Shown here: positions 9,117-17,275 of the stretch, piece by piece
Layout: each line of letters opens with the position of its first letter
Position numbering within the stretch: the first letter of the stretch is position 1
DNA from: an uncultured Ruminococcus sp.
GTDB lineage: Bacteria; Bacillota; Clostridia; Oscillospirales; Acutalibacteraceae
Assembly (NCBI GenBank): GCA_902778175.1
Contig: CACYWT010000007.1
Coordinates: 1 to 64,000, forward strand
Direction: 5' to 3'
Length of the DNA stretch: 64,000 nt
Translations under genes and position numbers: made by a program
The notes under the pieces: generated by a model
The model's database searches: none
The model's input: the letters and a program-made list of their open reading frames with translations, nothing else
Told to the model about the DNA's origin: nothing

Positions 9117-10721
9117 TCAACTTCTTACCCCTCCGTTTAAATTCTTATAATTCGAGGCGTTGGATTTATAGAGATTTTTGAAAACCCTGTAGTTGCGTTC
9201 GTATATGTCCTTGTTATCAGGGTTAGGGATGTATACATGATTCGCTTTTACAAGTTCCCGCGATAAATCGAGCACGTCCACGCCTTTGATACCCGCCGCG
9301 ACAACGAGCGCGGTTCCTATCGCGCCGACTTCCTGAGTATTTTCAACCGTTTCTATCGTTCTTCCCGTAATGTCGGCAAGCATTTGGCAGGTAACGGAAG
9401 ATAAAGCTCCTCCGCCGACAAATCGAATCGTATCAGATGTTTTTACCTTTTTCTCCTCACATTCAAGTAGCCAACGCAGATGGTAACAAATACCCTCTAA
9501 AACCGCGCGGAGCATATCTCTCTTGCCATTTTTAATCCTGATATTGAAGAACATTCCGCCCGCGTCGGAATCCTCAAATGGACAGCGGTTTCCGTGGAGC
9601 CAAGGGGTAAAGATAACGCCGTTTGCTCCCGCAGGCGACTTTGCGATTTCGTCGAAAACATAAGCATAGAGGGTATTATTATTGCTCTCGGCATCATCTG
9701 TCACAGTGAATTTATACGGATATACTCCGATCTCATCAAGCGCAAGATGATTTATGGCCCATTCCAAGCATTTTCCGGCTGTTTCTAATTCCGCGTAATA
9801 ATTGAAGTAACCGTGCTTGGCGGACAGTACGCCTGTGATCATAGCGTTGATATCTACGGTTTGACGATCCATAAATGTAGATACCCATCCCGATGTTCCG
9901 ACATAGATATGCGTATCCCCCACTCGTGTACAACCCGCGCCGATATTAACGAAGGTGGTGTCACCTCCGCCGCCATAGACAGGGATTCCTTCAACAAGTC
10001 CGAGATCCCGAGCCGCTTTAGCTGTGAGTCCGCCGACCAAATCCGTGCAGTCGATTATCTCAGGCATATGGTCGGGATTAACCTTATACATCTTTAAAAG
10101 GCCCTTGTTCCATCCTTCCCTGCCCTTTCGCGTATCATAAAGGAAAGTCGCGAACGCAGTATCCGCGGTTCTTACGATTTTGCCCGTACATCGAGATACC
10201 AGGTATTCGCTGATATCAAGCCATTTATATATTTTTTTAAAAACCTCCGGCTCATTGTTTTCGACCCACTTATACTTCCAGACAGGATCCTTGGCGCTGG
10301 TTGAGCCCGCGTAATTCACGCGCAGGTTCCGCAAAAGCTTATAAAGGCTGCAACCTGAAACCTTGATTACGCCCCTGCCCATACATTCCTTGTATTCTTT
10401 ATAGCCCTTTTGGTCCAGATAGTTCATCGGGCGTCTGAGAGCGTTTCCGTTCTCGTCAACAAAAACCGCTCCCTGCATCTGTGAACAGAACGCCATTCCA
10501 TCTATTTCGTTGGGTTTAACACACGATTTCTTTAACAAATCGCGCGTAGTTGAACAAATCGCGTTCCACCATTCTTCCGCGTCCTGTTCCGCGCCTCCGT
10601 TATCGGAGATGTAAAGCCCGTACTCGGCGGAGTCTCCCGCTATAAGATGGATTTGTGAATCAATTTGAAACAGACAGGTTTTTAAGCTGCTTGTTCCGAA
10701 ATCATAAATGATTATATACAT
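9117..10721 (-). CDS. FGGY-family carbohydrate kinase (xylulokinase-like)
   Basis: A 534-residue two-domain sugar kinase. The N-terminal phosphate-binding block is IYDFGTSSLKTC, followed by WLDISEYLVSRCTG, the GGGGDTTFVNIGAG loop and the C-terminal FVGGGALSS adenosine motif, as in xylulokinase, ribulokinase and gluconokinase. The substrate cannot be assigned. The start at 10721 has GAGGAAGG 4 bp before it; the longer frame from 10757 overlaps the HAD gene and has no better site. It is the last gene of the cluster, 11 bp after the HAD stop, so kinase and phosphatase are probably co-expressed. No sugar transporter or isomerase accompanies it. Confidence 0.82.
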   Translation of the reverse strand: MYIIIYDFGTSSLKTCLFQIDSQIHLIAGDSAEYGLYISDNGGAEQDAEEWWNAICSTTRDLLKKSCVKPNEIDGMAFCSQMQGAVFVDENGNALRRPMNYLDQKGYKEYKECMGRGVIKVSGCSLYKLLRNLRVNYAGSTSAKDPVWKYKWVENNEPEVFKKIYKWLDISEYLVSRCTGKIVRTADTAFATFLYDTRKGREGWNKGLLKMYKVNPDHMPEIIDCTDLVGGLTAKAARDLGLVEGIPVYGGGGDTTFVNIGAGCTRVGDTHIYVGTSGWVSTFMDRQTVDINAMITGVLSAKHGYFNYYAELETAGKCLEWAINHLALDEIGVYPYKFTVTDDAESNNNTLYAYVFDEIAKSPAGANGVIFTPWLHGNRCPFEDSDAGGMFFNIRIKNGKRDMLRAVLEGICYHLRWLLECEEKKVKTSDTIRFVGGGALSSVTCQMLADITGRTIETVENTQEVGAIGTALVVAAGIKGVDVLDLSRELVKANHVYIPNPDNKDIYERNYRVFKNLYKSNASNYKNLNGGVRS

Positions 10722-10732
10722 CAGCCTTCCTC

Positions 10733-11365
10733 TTATTCGTTCAGGTGAACGTTCCATCCCGTATCGACTTTATCACGAATCTTACTCAGAGTTTTTTCGT
10801 CCAGATCAGGCCAGTCGACCACGGTGCGGGCTTTGTTTTTTACAAGATGCGCTTTTTCAGCGCACAAAGCGATCGGCGTATCGGCAAGAGAATCGGAATA
10901 GAAGTTGTCGATCATCGGGAAGCCGTGGTCGATCATATACTGCGCCTTTTCCTGCGCGTACATCAGATTATGCAGAAACACACCGTATTTGCGGTTGAAT
11001 TCAGTCGCAATAAAGTTCACGCCGAGTCTCTTCGCGATAGGTCCGATTATGCAATCGGGCGACGCGCTGATAATCAGATCGTCAGGTTTCTTCTGAGCAA
11101 GATACCAAGGAGCTATCTTCTTCTCGTTTTTATCCCAATAACGCTCGATCTGTTCATCAAAATCATCTATCAGAGTCAGATAGCAGAAAAACTCACGCTG
11201 CATCAGATACTCGGGTATTTTACCCATTTTACGCAAAATCAAGTTTTTGACAACCTTCGGAGCAAAAGTGAAACACAGCTTAGGATGATGTTTCATACAC
11301 CAGATAAAAAAACCTATTGAACAATCAGTGGGAAAGATAGTTCCGTCAAAATCATATACGTTCAT
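10733..11365 (-). CDS. HAD-superfamily (HAD-IB-like) phosphatase
   Basis: A 210-residue phosphatase. Motif I is YDFDGTIFPTD, with Asp nucleophile and acid/base Asp; motif II is ISASPD, and motif III is NFYSDSLADTP. The layout, with a helical cap between motifs I and II, matches the SerB/CicA-like HAD-IB branch. The substrate is unknown. The start at 11365 has AGAGGAAAT 4 bp upstream. It lies 23 bp after the MATE-fusion stop and 11 bp before the FGGY kinase start, within one minus-strand operon. Confidence 0.8.
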   Translation of the reverse strand: MNVYDFDGTIFPTDCSIGFFIWCMKHHPKLCFTFAPKVVKNLILRKMGKIPEYLMQREFFCYLTLIDDFDEQIERYWDKNEKKIAPWYLAQKKPDDLIISASPDCIIGPIAKRLGVNFIATEFNRKYGVFLHNLMYAQEKAQYMIDHGFPMIDNFYSDSLADTPIALCAEKAHLVKNKARTVVDWPDLDEKTLSKIRDKVDTGWNVHLNE

Positions 11366-11388
11366 TTTATTTCCTCTCACAATTCTTT

Positions 11389-13101
11389 TTATGCGCGGTA
11401 AAAGCGAATCATATTTCGATTATAACCTGTAGTCACGAGATATGCTTTTTCACTGTGCGCTTCCATTAAACCGCTAAGTGTAAATCCGCTCAAGCCCTTT
11501 ATCTGATTATCAGGGTCAGTCAGATCAAATAGTTTTCCCGAATCACGTTCTATAATAAGAACATTATCGGCTTCACAGAAAAGAGAAAGCTCTATTAATA
11601 ACGGCTTCTTCGCCTGCTTGTTGTTTTCGAGAATCGAAAGACCTATCTCCTCCGTAAACAGCGCCGCGCGGTTGACAATCTCTTTCGGATAATGATGTGA
11701 AGCCAAGCTGCTTTCGACTTGTCTCGAGAGTATGGTTGCGGATTCGGGGGTCAAGGTATCTTCCATAACGATTATTTCGGAATCCATATCGTTCAGCAAA
11801 AACGGGAAATTATTTTTGCCGTATCGCAGATATACAAAGAGCATCGCGCAGATAAGCGTCAATATCGAAGCTATAACAAAACCTGCCCACATACCGTTTA
11901 TTCCCAAAAGCAGAGAACCTGCTATAGGCAACAGAATGTATAATAAACCGTTCTGGAAGCACGCGATACAGGTTGCCATAGCTATACGGTCAATCAGCAT
12001 ATAGTAAGAAGTCGTCAGCGACACAGTACTGCAGAATATAAACCCGAGCGAAACGATCCGGATGGCAGGTATCGCTGAAGACAGCGCGGCTTCGTCGGTA
12101 ACTCCGAATAAACCGCAGAACTGCTTTGCGAAAATCCAAATAAGAACAGTTGCAACCGCACCTTCAATTACAGCGGCTTTTATACCAGATTTCATAACTC
12201 TTTTGATCAGCTTATGATTCTTTTCTCCGAAGTAAGTGCCAATAAGTGGCTGCATCGCCATTCCGACGCCGTCCATAACAACGCCGAATTCTATAAGACT
12301 GACGACCACAGCCAGCGTGACCAAACCGAGATTGCCGTAGTTACGCGAAACAAAGCCTATCATCACAAAGTCCATCAGTCCCCAGCATATATATACGGAA
12401 GAATCCACGATGCTGTACCTCGACGTCAGCAAAAAGTCCTTAAAAGACAGGTGCCATACAAAATGCAGTGTGTTTTTCTTTCTAAAAAAGTGTCCTAAGC
12501 AGGTGAGGATACCGAGGCTGTTTCCTATAACAGAACCGAGGATGATACCCGTCATTCCAAGGTATTTGGTAAGTATAACAGAGCAGATAATATTACCGCC
12601 GATCTGAAAACCGTAACAGATATTATTGCACAGTTCGTCGCCGTCGCTATATACCATCTGTTCTAGATAGAAAATAACAATGGTTAAGAACGCGTTAATC
12701 GGAACGAAACGGTAGTATTGGAGCGCCTTGTCCAGAATATCTCCCGTAATTCCGCTCATACCGAAATACACGTTTTGAAACAAGAAAATCGAAAACGCGG
12801 ACAGCAGTCCGATACCGATGCTGATAATGAGCCCCTGTCCGTAAATTTCATCAGCCCGGCGCTTCTTCATTGCGCCAACCTCGCGCGTAAAAACAATCCC
12901 GACACCTGTCGAGACTAAATCTCCGAAAAAGGTGACAATAGCGGTAACAGGTGTTATTGCGTTAATTCCCGCGACGCCCGATTCACCTATAAAAAAACCT
13001 GCTATTATGCTGTCGCTGAGCAACATCAGATACATAACCGCCTTGGTAAACGTGCCGGAAATAAGCATGGAAGTAAACTTCTTTTCGCAAAAACCTTTCA
13101 T
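11389..13101 (-). CDS. MATE-family transporter fused to an RsbW-like ATPase domain
   Basis: A 570-residue fusion. About residues 1-425 are 12 hydrophobic segments with the MATE/MOP signature (early GTFTKAVMYLMLLSDSI, central GLVTLAVVVSLIEFGVV). About residues 440-570 form a soluble GHKL/HATPase_c_2 domain like anti-sigma kinases: an N-box (FTEEIGLSILENN) and a D-x-G segment (ERDSGKLFDL). Typical MATE proteins stop near 450 residues, so the tail is an addition. With the PP2C phosphatase and STAS protein just upstream, the tail probably binds or phosphorylates the STAS protein. The transported substrate is unknown. AGAGAGG precedes the ATG at 13101. Confidence 0.82.
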   Translation of the reverse strand: MKGFCEKKFTSMLISGTFTKAVMYLMLLSDSIIAGFFIGESGVAGINAITPVTAIVTFFGDLVSTGVGIVFTREVGAMKKRRADEIYGQGLIISIGIGLLSAFSIFLFQNVYFGMSGITGDILDKALQYYRFVPINAFLTIVIFYLEQMVYSDGDELCNNICYGFQIGGNIICSVILTKYLGMTGIILGSVIGNSLGILTCLGHFFRKKNTLHFVWHLSFKDFLLTSRYSIVDSSVYICWGLMDFVMIGFVSRNYGNLGLVTLAVVVSLIEFGVVMDGVGMAMQPLIGTYFGEKNHKLIKRVMKSGIKAAVIEGAVATVLIWIFAKQFCGLFGVTDEAALSSAIPAIRIVSLGFIFCSTVSLTTSYYMLIDRIAMATCIACFQNGLLYILLPIAGSLLLGINGMWAGFVIASILTLICAMLFVYLRYGKNNFPFLLNDMDSEIIVMEDTLTPESATILSRQVESSLASHHYPKEIVNRAALFTEEIGLSILENNKQAKKPLLIELSLFCEADNVLIIERDSGKLFDLTDPDNQIKGLSGFTLSGLMEAHSEKAYLVTTGYNRNMIRFYRA

Positions 13102-13136
13102 ATTAAGCCTCTCTTTTTAGGATAATAGGAGTTACC

Positions 13137-14645
13137 CTATACAATGCCTTTGTATTTTAATCCAACCATCGTCAGATCGTCAAACTGAGGCGCTTCTTTG
13201 ACAAAAGCGTCGACAGCCGCGCGAACTCCCGCCAGTATGTCCTCCTGCGAAGCGCCCTCGGGGATAGCGTTAAGGGCGTCGACGGTACGCTCTGTACCGA
13301 AGAGCTGATTATTCGCGTCGGTAGCCTCGGCAACGCCGTCGGTATAGACGAATATACTATCGCCCTTTTTGAGCTGTATCTCGGTGTTACTATACTTGGA
13401 CATTTTAAACGCGCCGACCGCCAGACCGTGTTTATCTTTCAGCAGCTCATATTTTCCGTTAACGTTGATAATCGGGTATTCATGACCTGCGCTCGATGTA
13501 GTCAGCTTACCTGTACTGATCTCAAGGATCCCCAGCCATACGGTCACAAACATATGGGCGTCGTTGTTTTTACAAACCTGTTTATTAACTCTTTCGAGTA
13601 TCTCAGCGGGAGAACCGCCCATAATGGCATGGTCGTTGATAAGGATCTTCGAGGACATCATAAACAGCGCCGCGGGAACGCCCTTTCCCGATACGTCGGC
13701 TATTACAATCGCAATGTGATCGTCGTCGATCATGAAAAAGTCATAAAAATCTCCGCCGACCTCCTTCGCGGGATCCATGGAAGCATAGATTTCAAACTCC
13801 GCTCTCTCGGGAAACGCCGGGAAGATTGAAGGGAGCATACCTGCCTGGATCTCGGTCGCCATATTCAGCTCGGTCTCCGTTGAAGCAAGCTTTCTGCTCT
13901 TGGCATTGAATATCACACAGTACATAATAATCAGCGACATCAGAACGATACCGTACTGGCTGGCTTCGCCGAAGCTTCCGCCAATCAGAATAAATTCGAT
14001 AAGCGGTAAAACTATAAATGTCATTGCAGCCGTTTTTTGGCTGATTGGATTGTGAGACATAAATATCATGACAGCCGTAAGAACAGATGTCACGGCAAGG
14101 AAAACTTCCTCAATTAAATCAATTGCCGTCCCCTGATACATTCCCTCGGCTGTTACCGTAAAGGTGATTGGTGTAATAATATTTGCGAGCAAAACGAGTG
14201 CTTGAACTACCAGCAGTATGGGGATAAGCTTTTCAGCGATACGGGCGAGCTTACCCTCAAAGCCGAGCGTTTCTCTTACATACAGGTAGAACAGGAAAAT
14301 CATCGCAAGATCTATCAGCTTACTCAAAAGGCAGAAAACGAAACAGAGTGCGCGACTTTCCGGCACGAGCATCACATAACTGATCACTTCGTTTACGACA
14401 AAACAAGCGCTTACCAAAAGAATCAGTATTCTGAAGGCTCTTATCCCTTCACCTTTCTGCGCTATACATCCATAATACAGCGCAACGCATATAAGCGCCC
14501 CAAATGAATCTATGCCGGAATTATACAGATACGGCATAAGCCTTGCTTCGGTAAAAAACGGAGCGCTGAACGCTATAATAAATAAGGCGGACGCTATGGA
14601 AAAAAACAATCCGTAAAATCGGATACCTTTCAATTTTTTAATCAT
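13137..14645 (-). CDS. Membrane SpoIIE/RsbU-type PP2C serine phosphatase
   Basis: A 502-residue protein. About residues 1-240 carry seven or so membrane segments, likely a sensor region. About residues 255-500 form the PP2C-SpoIIE domain, with metal-binding motifs VGGDFYDFF, ADVSGKGVPAALFM, YTDGVAEA and FDDLTMV. Enzymes of this class dephosphorylate STAS-domain antagonists. The STAS gene starts the same operon 63 bp upstream and the RsbW-like domain follows 35 bp downstream, giving a full phosphatase/antagonist/kinase set. AAAGGAG stands 7 bp before the ATG. Confidence 0.88.
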   Translation of the reverse strand: MIKKLKGIRFYGLFFSIASALFIIAFSAPFFTEARLMPYLYNSGIDSFGALICVALYYGCIAQKGEGIRAFRILILLVSACFVVNEVISYVMLVPESRALCFVFCLLSKLIDLAMIFLFYLYVRETLGFEGKLARIAEKLIPILLVVQALVLLANIITPITFTVTAEGMYQGTAIDLIEEVFLAVTSVLTAVMIFMSHNPISQKTAAMTFIVLPLIEFILIGGSFGEASQYGIVLMSLIIMYCVIFNAKSRKLASTETELNMATEIQAGMLPSIFPAFPERAEFEIYASMDPAKEVGGDFYDFFMIDDDHIAIVIADVSGKGVPAALFMMSSKILINDHAIMGGSPAEILERVNKQVCKNNDAHMFVTVWLGILEISTGKLTTSSAGHEYPIINVNGKYELLKDKHGLAVGAFKMSKYSNTEIQLKKGDSIFVYTDGVAEATDANNQLFGTERTVDALNAIPEGASQEDILAGVRAAVDAFVKEAPQFDDLTMVGLKYKGIV

Positions 14646-14708
14646 TAGTTTTCTCCTTTATATTGTTATCTCACCGTCATCATCAAACGATATAAGGCTG
14701 TATAGCTG

Positions 14709-15065
14709 TTATTCGATATTGAACAGACGGGCGAAGCCTGTTAGCTCAAAAACCTCGTGCACAGGCGCGGTGAGATTGCGAACGACCATCTCGCCTTTGC
14801 CTTCCATAGCCTGCAAAGCGCCGAGCAGAACACGAAGTCCTGCGCTGGAGATGTATTCGAGCTTAGCAAAATCCAGAGTCAACTTCTTTGAATCGCCAAT
14901 GACTTCGTTGATCTTGCTATCAAGCTCGGGAGAAGTGATGGTGTCAAGTCTTCCTTCCAGCAGGAAGGTATACTCTGCTCCGTCTTTTGTCATCGAGATT
15001 TTCAGATAGCTGTTGTCGCCGGAACTCGAGGCAGTGTCCTTATTCTTCTTGTTAAATATTCCCAT
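14709..15065 (-). CDS. STAS-domain anti-anti-sigma-like protein
   Basis: A 118-residue protein with a ~20-residue charged head and one STAS domain (about 20-118). The phosphorylatable Ser pair sits in LEYISSAGLRVLL, the family position for partner switching, and LDTITSPEL marks strand 2. It is the first gene of the operon, with AGGAGG 7 bp before the start. Expected role: the phosphorylated form is reset by the PP2C protein, and the unphosphorylated form binds the RsbW-like domain on the MATE protein. No sigma factor gene is linked. Confidence 0.88.
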   Translation of the reverse strand: MGIFNKKNKDTASSSGDNSYLKISMTKDGAEYTFLLEGRLDTITSPELDSKINEVIGDSKKLTLDFAKLEYISSAGLRVLLGALQAMEGKGEMVVRNLTAPVHEVFELTGFARLFNIE

Positions 15066-15295
15066 GTTTATATCCTCCTGTTGTAATTATATTAGCTAAA
15101 AAAATTTGCACCTATATTTTAGCATATTTTTACGCAAATGTTGTTAGTATTATTTAACAAATATAAAGTCTGCTATTTGTGCACTTATTGCATCACACCT
15201 CTTTCGATAAAGATAAAAAGCTATTATTTGACTTTTTATACAGCCTATACTGCCAACAACAAAATGCAGAGGAATTGGACTTGCGATGTTTCACC

Positions 15296-15328
15296 GACGG
15301 GGCGCGAGCATCAGGTGCTAGTGATCGC
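15296..15328 (+). other. Candidate recombination site A (left arm plus tRNA-Leu half)
   Basis: GACGGGGCGCG (15296-15306), then the core AGCATCAGGT (15307-15316), then tRNA-Leu 3'-half sequence. Site B at 19610-19640, read on the minus strand, has tRNA-Leu 5'-half sequence, the core AGCTTCAGGT and then CACGCCACGTC. The cores agree at 9 of 10 bases, and the non-tRNA arms are inverted partners at 9 of 11. This is the pattern of reciprocal products of one site-specific exchange. Confidence 0.5.
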
Positions 15329-15364
15329 AAGATCGTATGGGTTCAAGTCCCTTCACCTGCACCA
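15310..15364 (+). pseudogene. tRNA-Leu 3' half, broken in the anticodon loop
   Basis: From the anticodon loop (TCAGGT) onward it is a clear tRNA-Leu: stem strand GCTAG, long variable arm with GATC-GCAA-GATC, T loop GGGTTCAAGTCCC, acceptor strand CACCTGC, discriminator A and encoded CCA (15362-15364). The bases to its left do not form a D arm or a matching acceptor strand. The missing partner strand GCAGGTG is found at 19653-19659 on the other strand. Joining the two halves gives an 87 nt tRNA-Leu(CAG) with one A.G and one T.T mismatch in stems. Confidence 0.8.
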
Positions 15365-15370
15365 AAGCGA

Positions 15371-15400
15371 AAATCCTGACACGAAAGTGTCGGGATTTTT
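15371..15400 (+). terminator. tRNA-type terminator after the tRNA-Leu 3' half
   Basis: ATCCTGACAC, GAAA loop, GTGTCGGGAT, then T5. The sequence and downstream flank (TTGTATTATTCA) nearly repeat the terminator after the intact tRNA-Gly at 46396, so this is the native tRNA terminator retained with the half gene. Confidence 0.85.
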
Positions 15401-15432
15401 GCTTTGTATTATTCATTTTTAAGTTTTCAGTC

Positions 15433-15450
15433 TTAAGGCAATACCGCATA
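15433..15450 (+). repeat. Fragment of the dispersed AAGGCAATACCGCA repeat
   Basis: TTAAGGCAATACCGCATA shares its first 16 bases with the minus-strand copy ending at 24650. Only the head of the repeat is present here. Confidence 0.45.
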
Positions 15451-15522
15451 TATCAAGAAAAATAATGACTCCAAAATAAAACACCCGACAAATAAGCCGA
15501 GTGTGATAGAGATATCCTGTTT

Positions 15523-16080
15523 TTAGTTCACAAGGCAAACCAAATCAGACCGACAGAGATTTTCTGTCAGCCAGATTTCCATATTTCCTGCAAATATCCT
15601 CTCCACCACGATCTGCGTCATTTCCTGCGCCGACTCGGCATAACCGCCTTTTGCCCATTTCATAAAGATGCCGAAAAGCCCGTAGGCAAGGTAGTAGCTT
15701 TCGTAGGTGTCTGAGGTCTGCTCGGTGTCGCTGTCGGTCATGATGACCTCATAAGCTGACAGGATCGCTCCGTGATGCCCCTGTCCGATGATGAGATCGT
15801 TCTTTTTCCGCAGAGAGTAGCAAAAATCAAAGTACCGTCTGACACGGTATGTATCGTTTAGCTGATGCTCTTTTAGCCTGTGTTCACGCTCATATTCTCG
15901 CCACTTCATGATAATGTAGGCGGTGATGATCTCGTCCTTTGATTTGAAATTGCGAAAATAGGTCGCTCTGCCGATGCCGCCTTCTTCGCACAGCTCGTCT
16001 ACGGTGATCTTTTCGATGTTCTTCTTTTTCATCAGCTTGAACAGCGCTTCGCCGTAGGCTGAGGTAACATATTCCGACAT
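15523..16080 (-). CDS. TetR/AcrR family regulator, divergent from two hydrolases
   Basis: A 185-residue protein with an N-terminal TetR helix-turn-helix (ITVDELCEEGGIGRATYFRNFKSKDE, about 21-46) and a variable ligand domain. It is divergent from the hydrolase operon at 16227. The 146 bp between them holds two palindromes (16106-16129 and 16164-16181), one on the hydrolase -10, so it probably represses both directions. The inducer is unknown. Confidence 0.85.
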   Translation of the reverse strand: MSEYVTSAYGEALFKLMKKKNIEKITVDELCEEGGIGRATYFRNFKSKDEIITAYIIMKWREYEREHRLKEHQLNDTYRVRRYFDFCYSLRKKNDLIIGQGHHGAILSAYEVIMTDSDTEQTSDTYESYYLAYGLFGIFMKWAKGGYAESAQEMTQIVVERIFAGNMEIWLTENLCRSDLVCLVN

Positions 16081-16105
16081 TTTCCGTTATTCCTTTCTGA
16101 CTGAT

Positions 16106-16129
16106 GATACTATTTCGCAAAATAGTATC
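16106..16129. promoter_or_regulatory. Operator 1 for the divergent TetR regulator
   Basis: A perfect 10 bp inverted repeat, GATACTATTT-CGCA-AAATAGTATC, 26 bp upstream of the regulator start. Its TATC/GATA ends recur in operator 2. Confidence 0.75.
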
Positions 16130-16144
16130 ATTTTCCCGATTTTA

Positions 16145-16181
16145 TTGACTTTGCAGCTGTTTAATGATATTATAGTATCAT
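16145..16181 (+). promoter_or_regulatory. Hydrolase promoter with overlapping operator 2
   Basis: TTGACT (16145-16150), 17 bp, TATTAT (16168-16173). The palindrome ATGATA-TTATAG-TATCAT (16164-16181) covers the -10, so a bound regulator would block RNA polymerase. Confidence 0.7.
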
Positions 16182-16226
16182 AGAAAAGTGATTTTGTCAA
16201 GCACTTGATAAGAAAGGATGGTCGTT

Positions 16227-17261
16227 ATGGGAAAAGGTATAACAAAGAAGCATAAAGCACTCAAAGTCATATTGATCGTTCTGGCTGTTATGGTCGTACT
16301 GTGCATTGGCGGATTCTTCATCGCAGCCACGCACACACAGATTGTTGTGGGCTTCCTTCAGAAAATAGCTGACAACGGCAAACCGCTCAACTCCTTTGAA
16401 CCTTTGAACGAACCGCAGAACGGTTTGAAAGAAAACGGACAGTATCTTATCAGCGAGATCGAATACGCAAAGGACTACCCGAACAGCTTTCTTGACATTA
16501 TATATCCCGATGAAAACAGAGAAGCCGACAGACCTACTCTGTTCTATTTCCACGGCGGAGGTTTCTTTGCAGGCAGCAAGAATATGGGCGATCCGCTTGC
16601 AGCAAATGAAGCGACTGCTCTGATAGATGATCTTTGCGCTGCGGGATACAATATCGTCAATGTGGACTACGCTCTTGTACCCGACGAGCATTTTCCCGTT
16701 CCGCTGATTCAGGCAAATCAGGCATTTTCCTACATTATGGAGCATAGCGAGGAATATCATCTGAACATGGATCGGGTCATTCTAATGGGTTCTTCGGCAG
16801 GAGCGATCATGTCATGCCAGATGGGAACTGTTATCACAGCACCCGAATACGCTGAATTGCTCGGTATATCTCCTGCACTCGCTCCCGAACAGGTATGTGC
16901 GATCGTGGCTGATGATGCTCCGCTTGACTATGAGAGCTTTACGCTTGCCTGTAAATTCCTTGTTGGAAACTATGTGAAAGGCTCAATCTATCTGAACAAA
17001 GACGAGTTGAACCGTTATGACTGCATTCCCCACATGACAAGCGATTATCCGCCTTCTATCATGCTCGGCAGTGAATACCGTTACGATATGAACGAAATGC
17101 ACGATAAGCTCGATGCGCTTGGTGTCCGGAATGAGCTTGTAGATCCTTATGCGGAAAAGGGCGAGGAAAAGCCACATTGCTTTGTAGCAAATGAAAGAAC
17201 CGATGAAACGGCAAAGGACGCATTCGACAGAATGCTTACGTTTCTTGAAGCGAATACATAA
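16227..17261 (+). CDS. Membrane-anchored alpha/beta hydrolase (HSL/acetyl-esterase-like)
   Basis: A 344-residue protein with a basic start and one hydrophobic anchor (about 10-35), so the enzyme domain is probably outside the membrane. Oxyanion motif HGGGFF, nucleophile elbow GSSAGA and a late His (KPHCFV) match the hormone-sensitive-lipase type of carboxylesterase. The start at 16227 was preferred over 16218 because AAGGATGG is well placed only for it. It is the first gene of the operon controlled by the divergent TetR protein. The substrate is unknown. Confidence 0.78.
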   Translation: MGKGITKKHKALKVILIVLAVMVVLCIGGFFIAATHTQIVVGFLQKIADNGKPLNSFEPLNEPQNGLKENGQYLISEIEYAKDYPNSFLDIIYPDENREADRPTLFYFHGGGFFAGSKNMGDPLAANEATALIDDLCAAGYNIVNVDYALVPDEHFPVPLIQANQAFSYIMEHSEEYHLNMDRVILMGSSAGAIMSCQMGTVITAPEYAELLGISPALAPEQVCAIVADDAPLDYESFTLACKFLVGNYVKGSIYLNKDELNRYDCIPHMTSDYPPSIMLGSEYRYDMNEMHDKLDALGVRNELVDPYAEKGEEKPHCFVANERTDETAKDAFDRMLTFLEANT

Positions 17262-17275
17262 GAGGAGGCGTTATT

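Noticed and set aside
15138..15422. Open frames of 66-94 codons over the tRNA-Leu 3' half
   Set aside because: The tRNA-derived sequence explains the stretch, and neither frame has a ribosome site or family resemblance.
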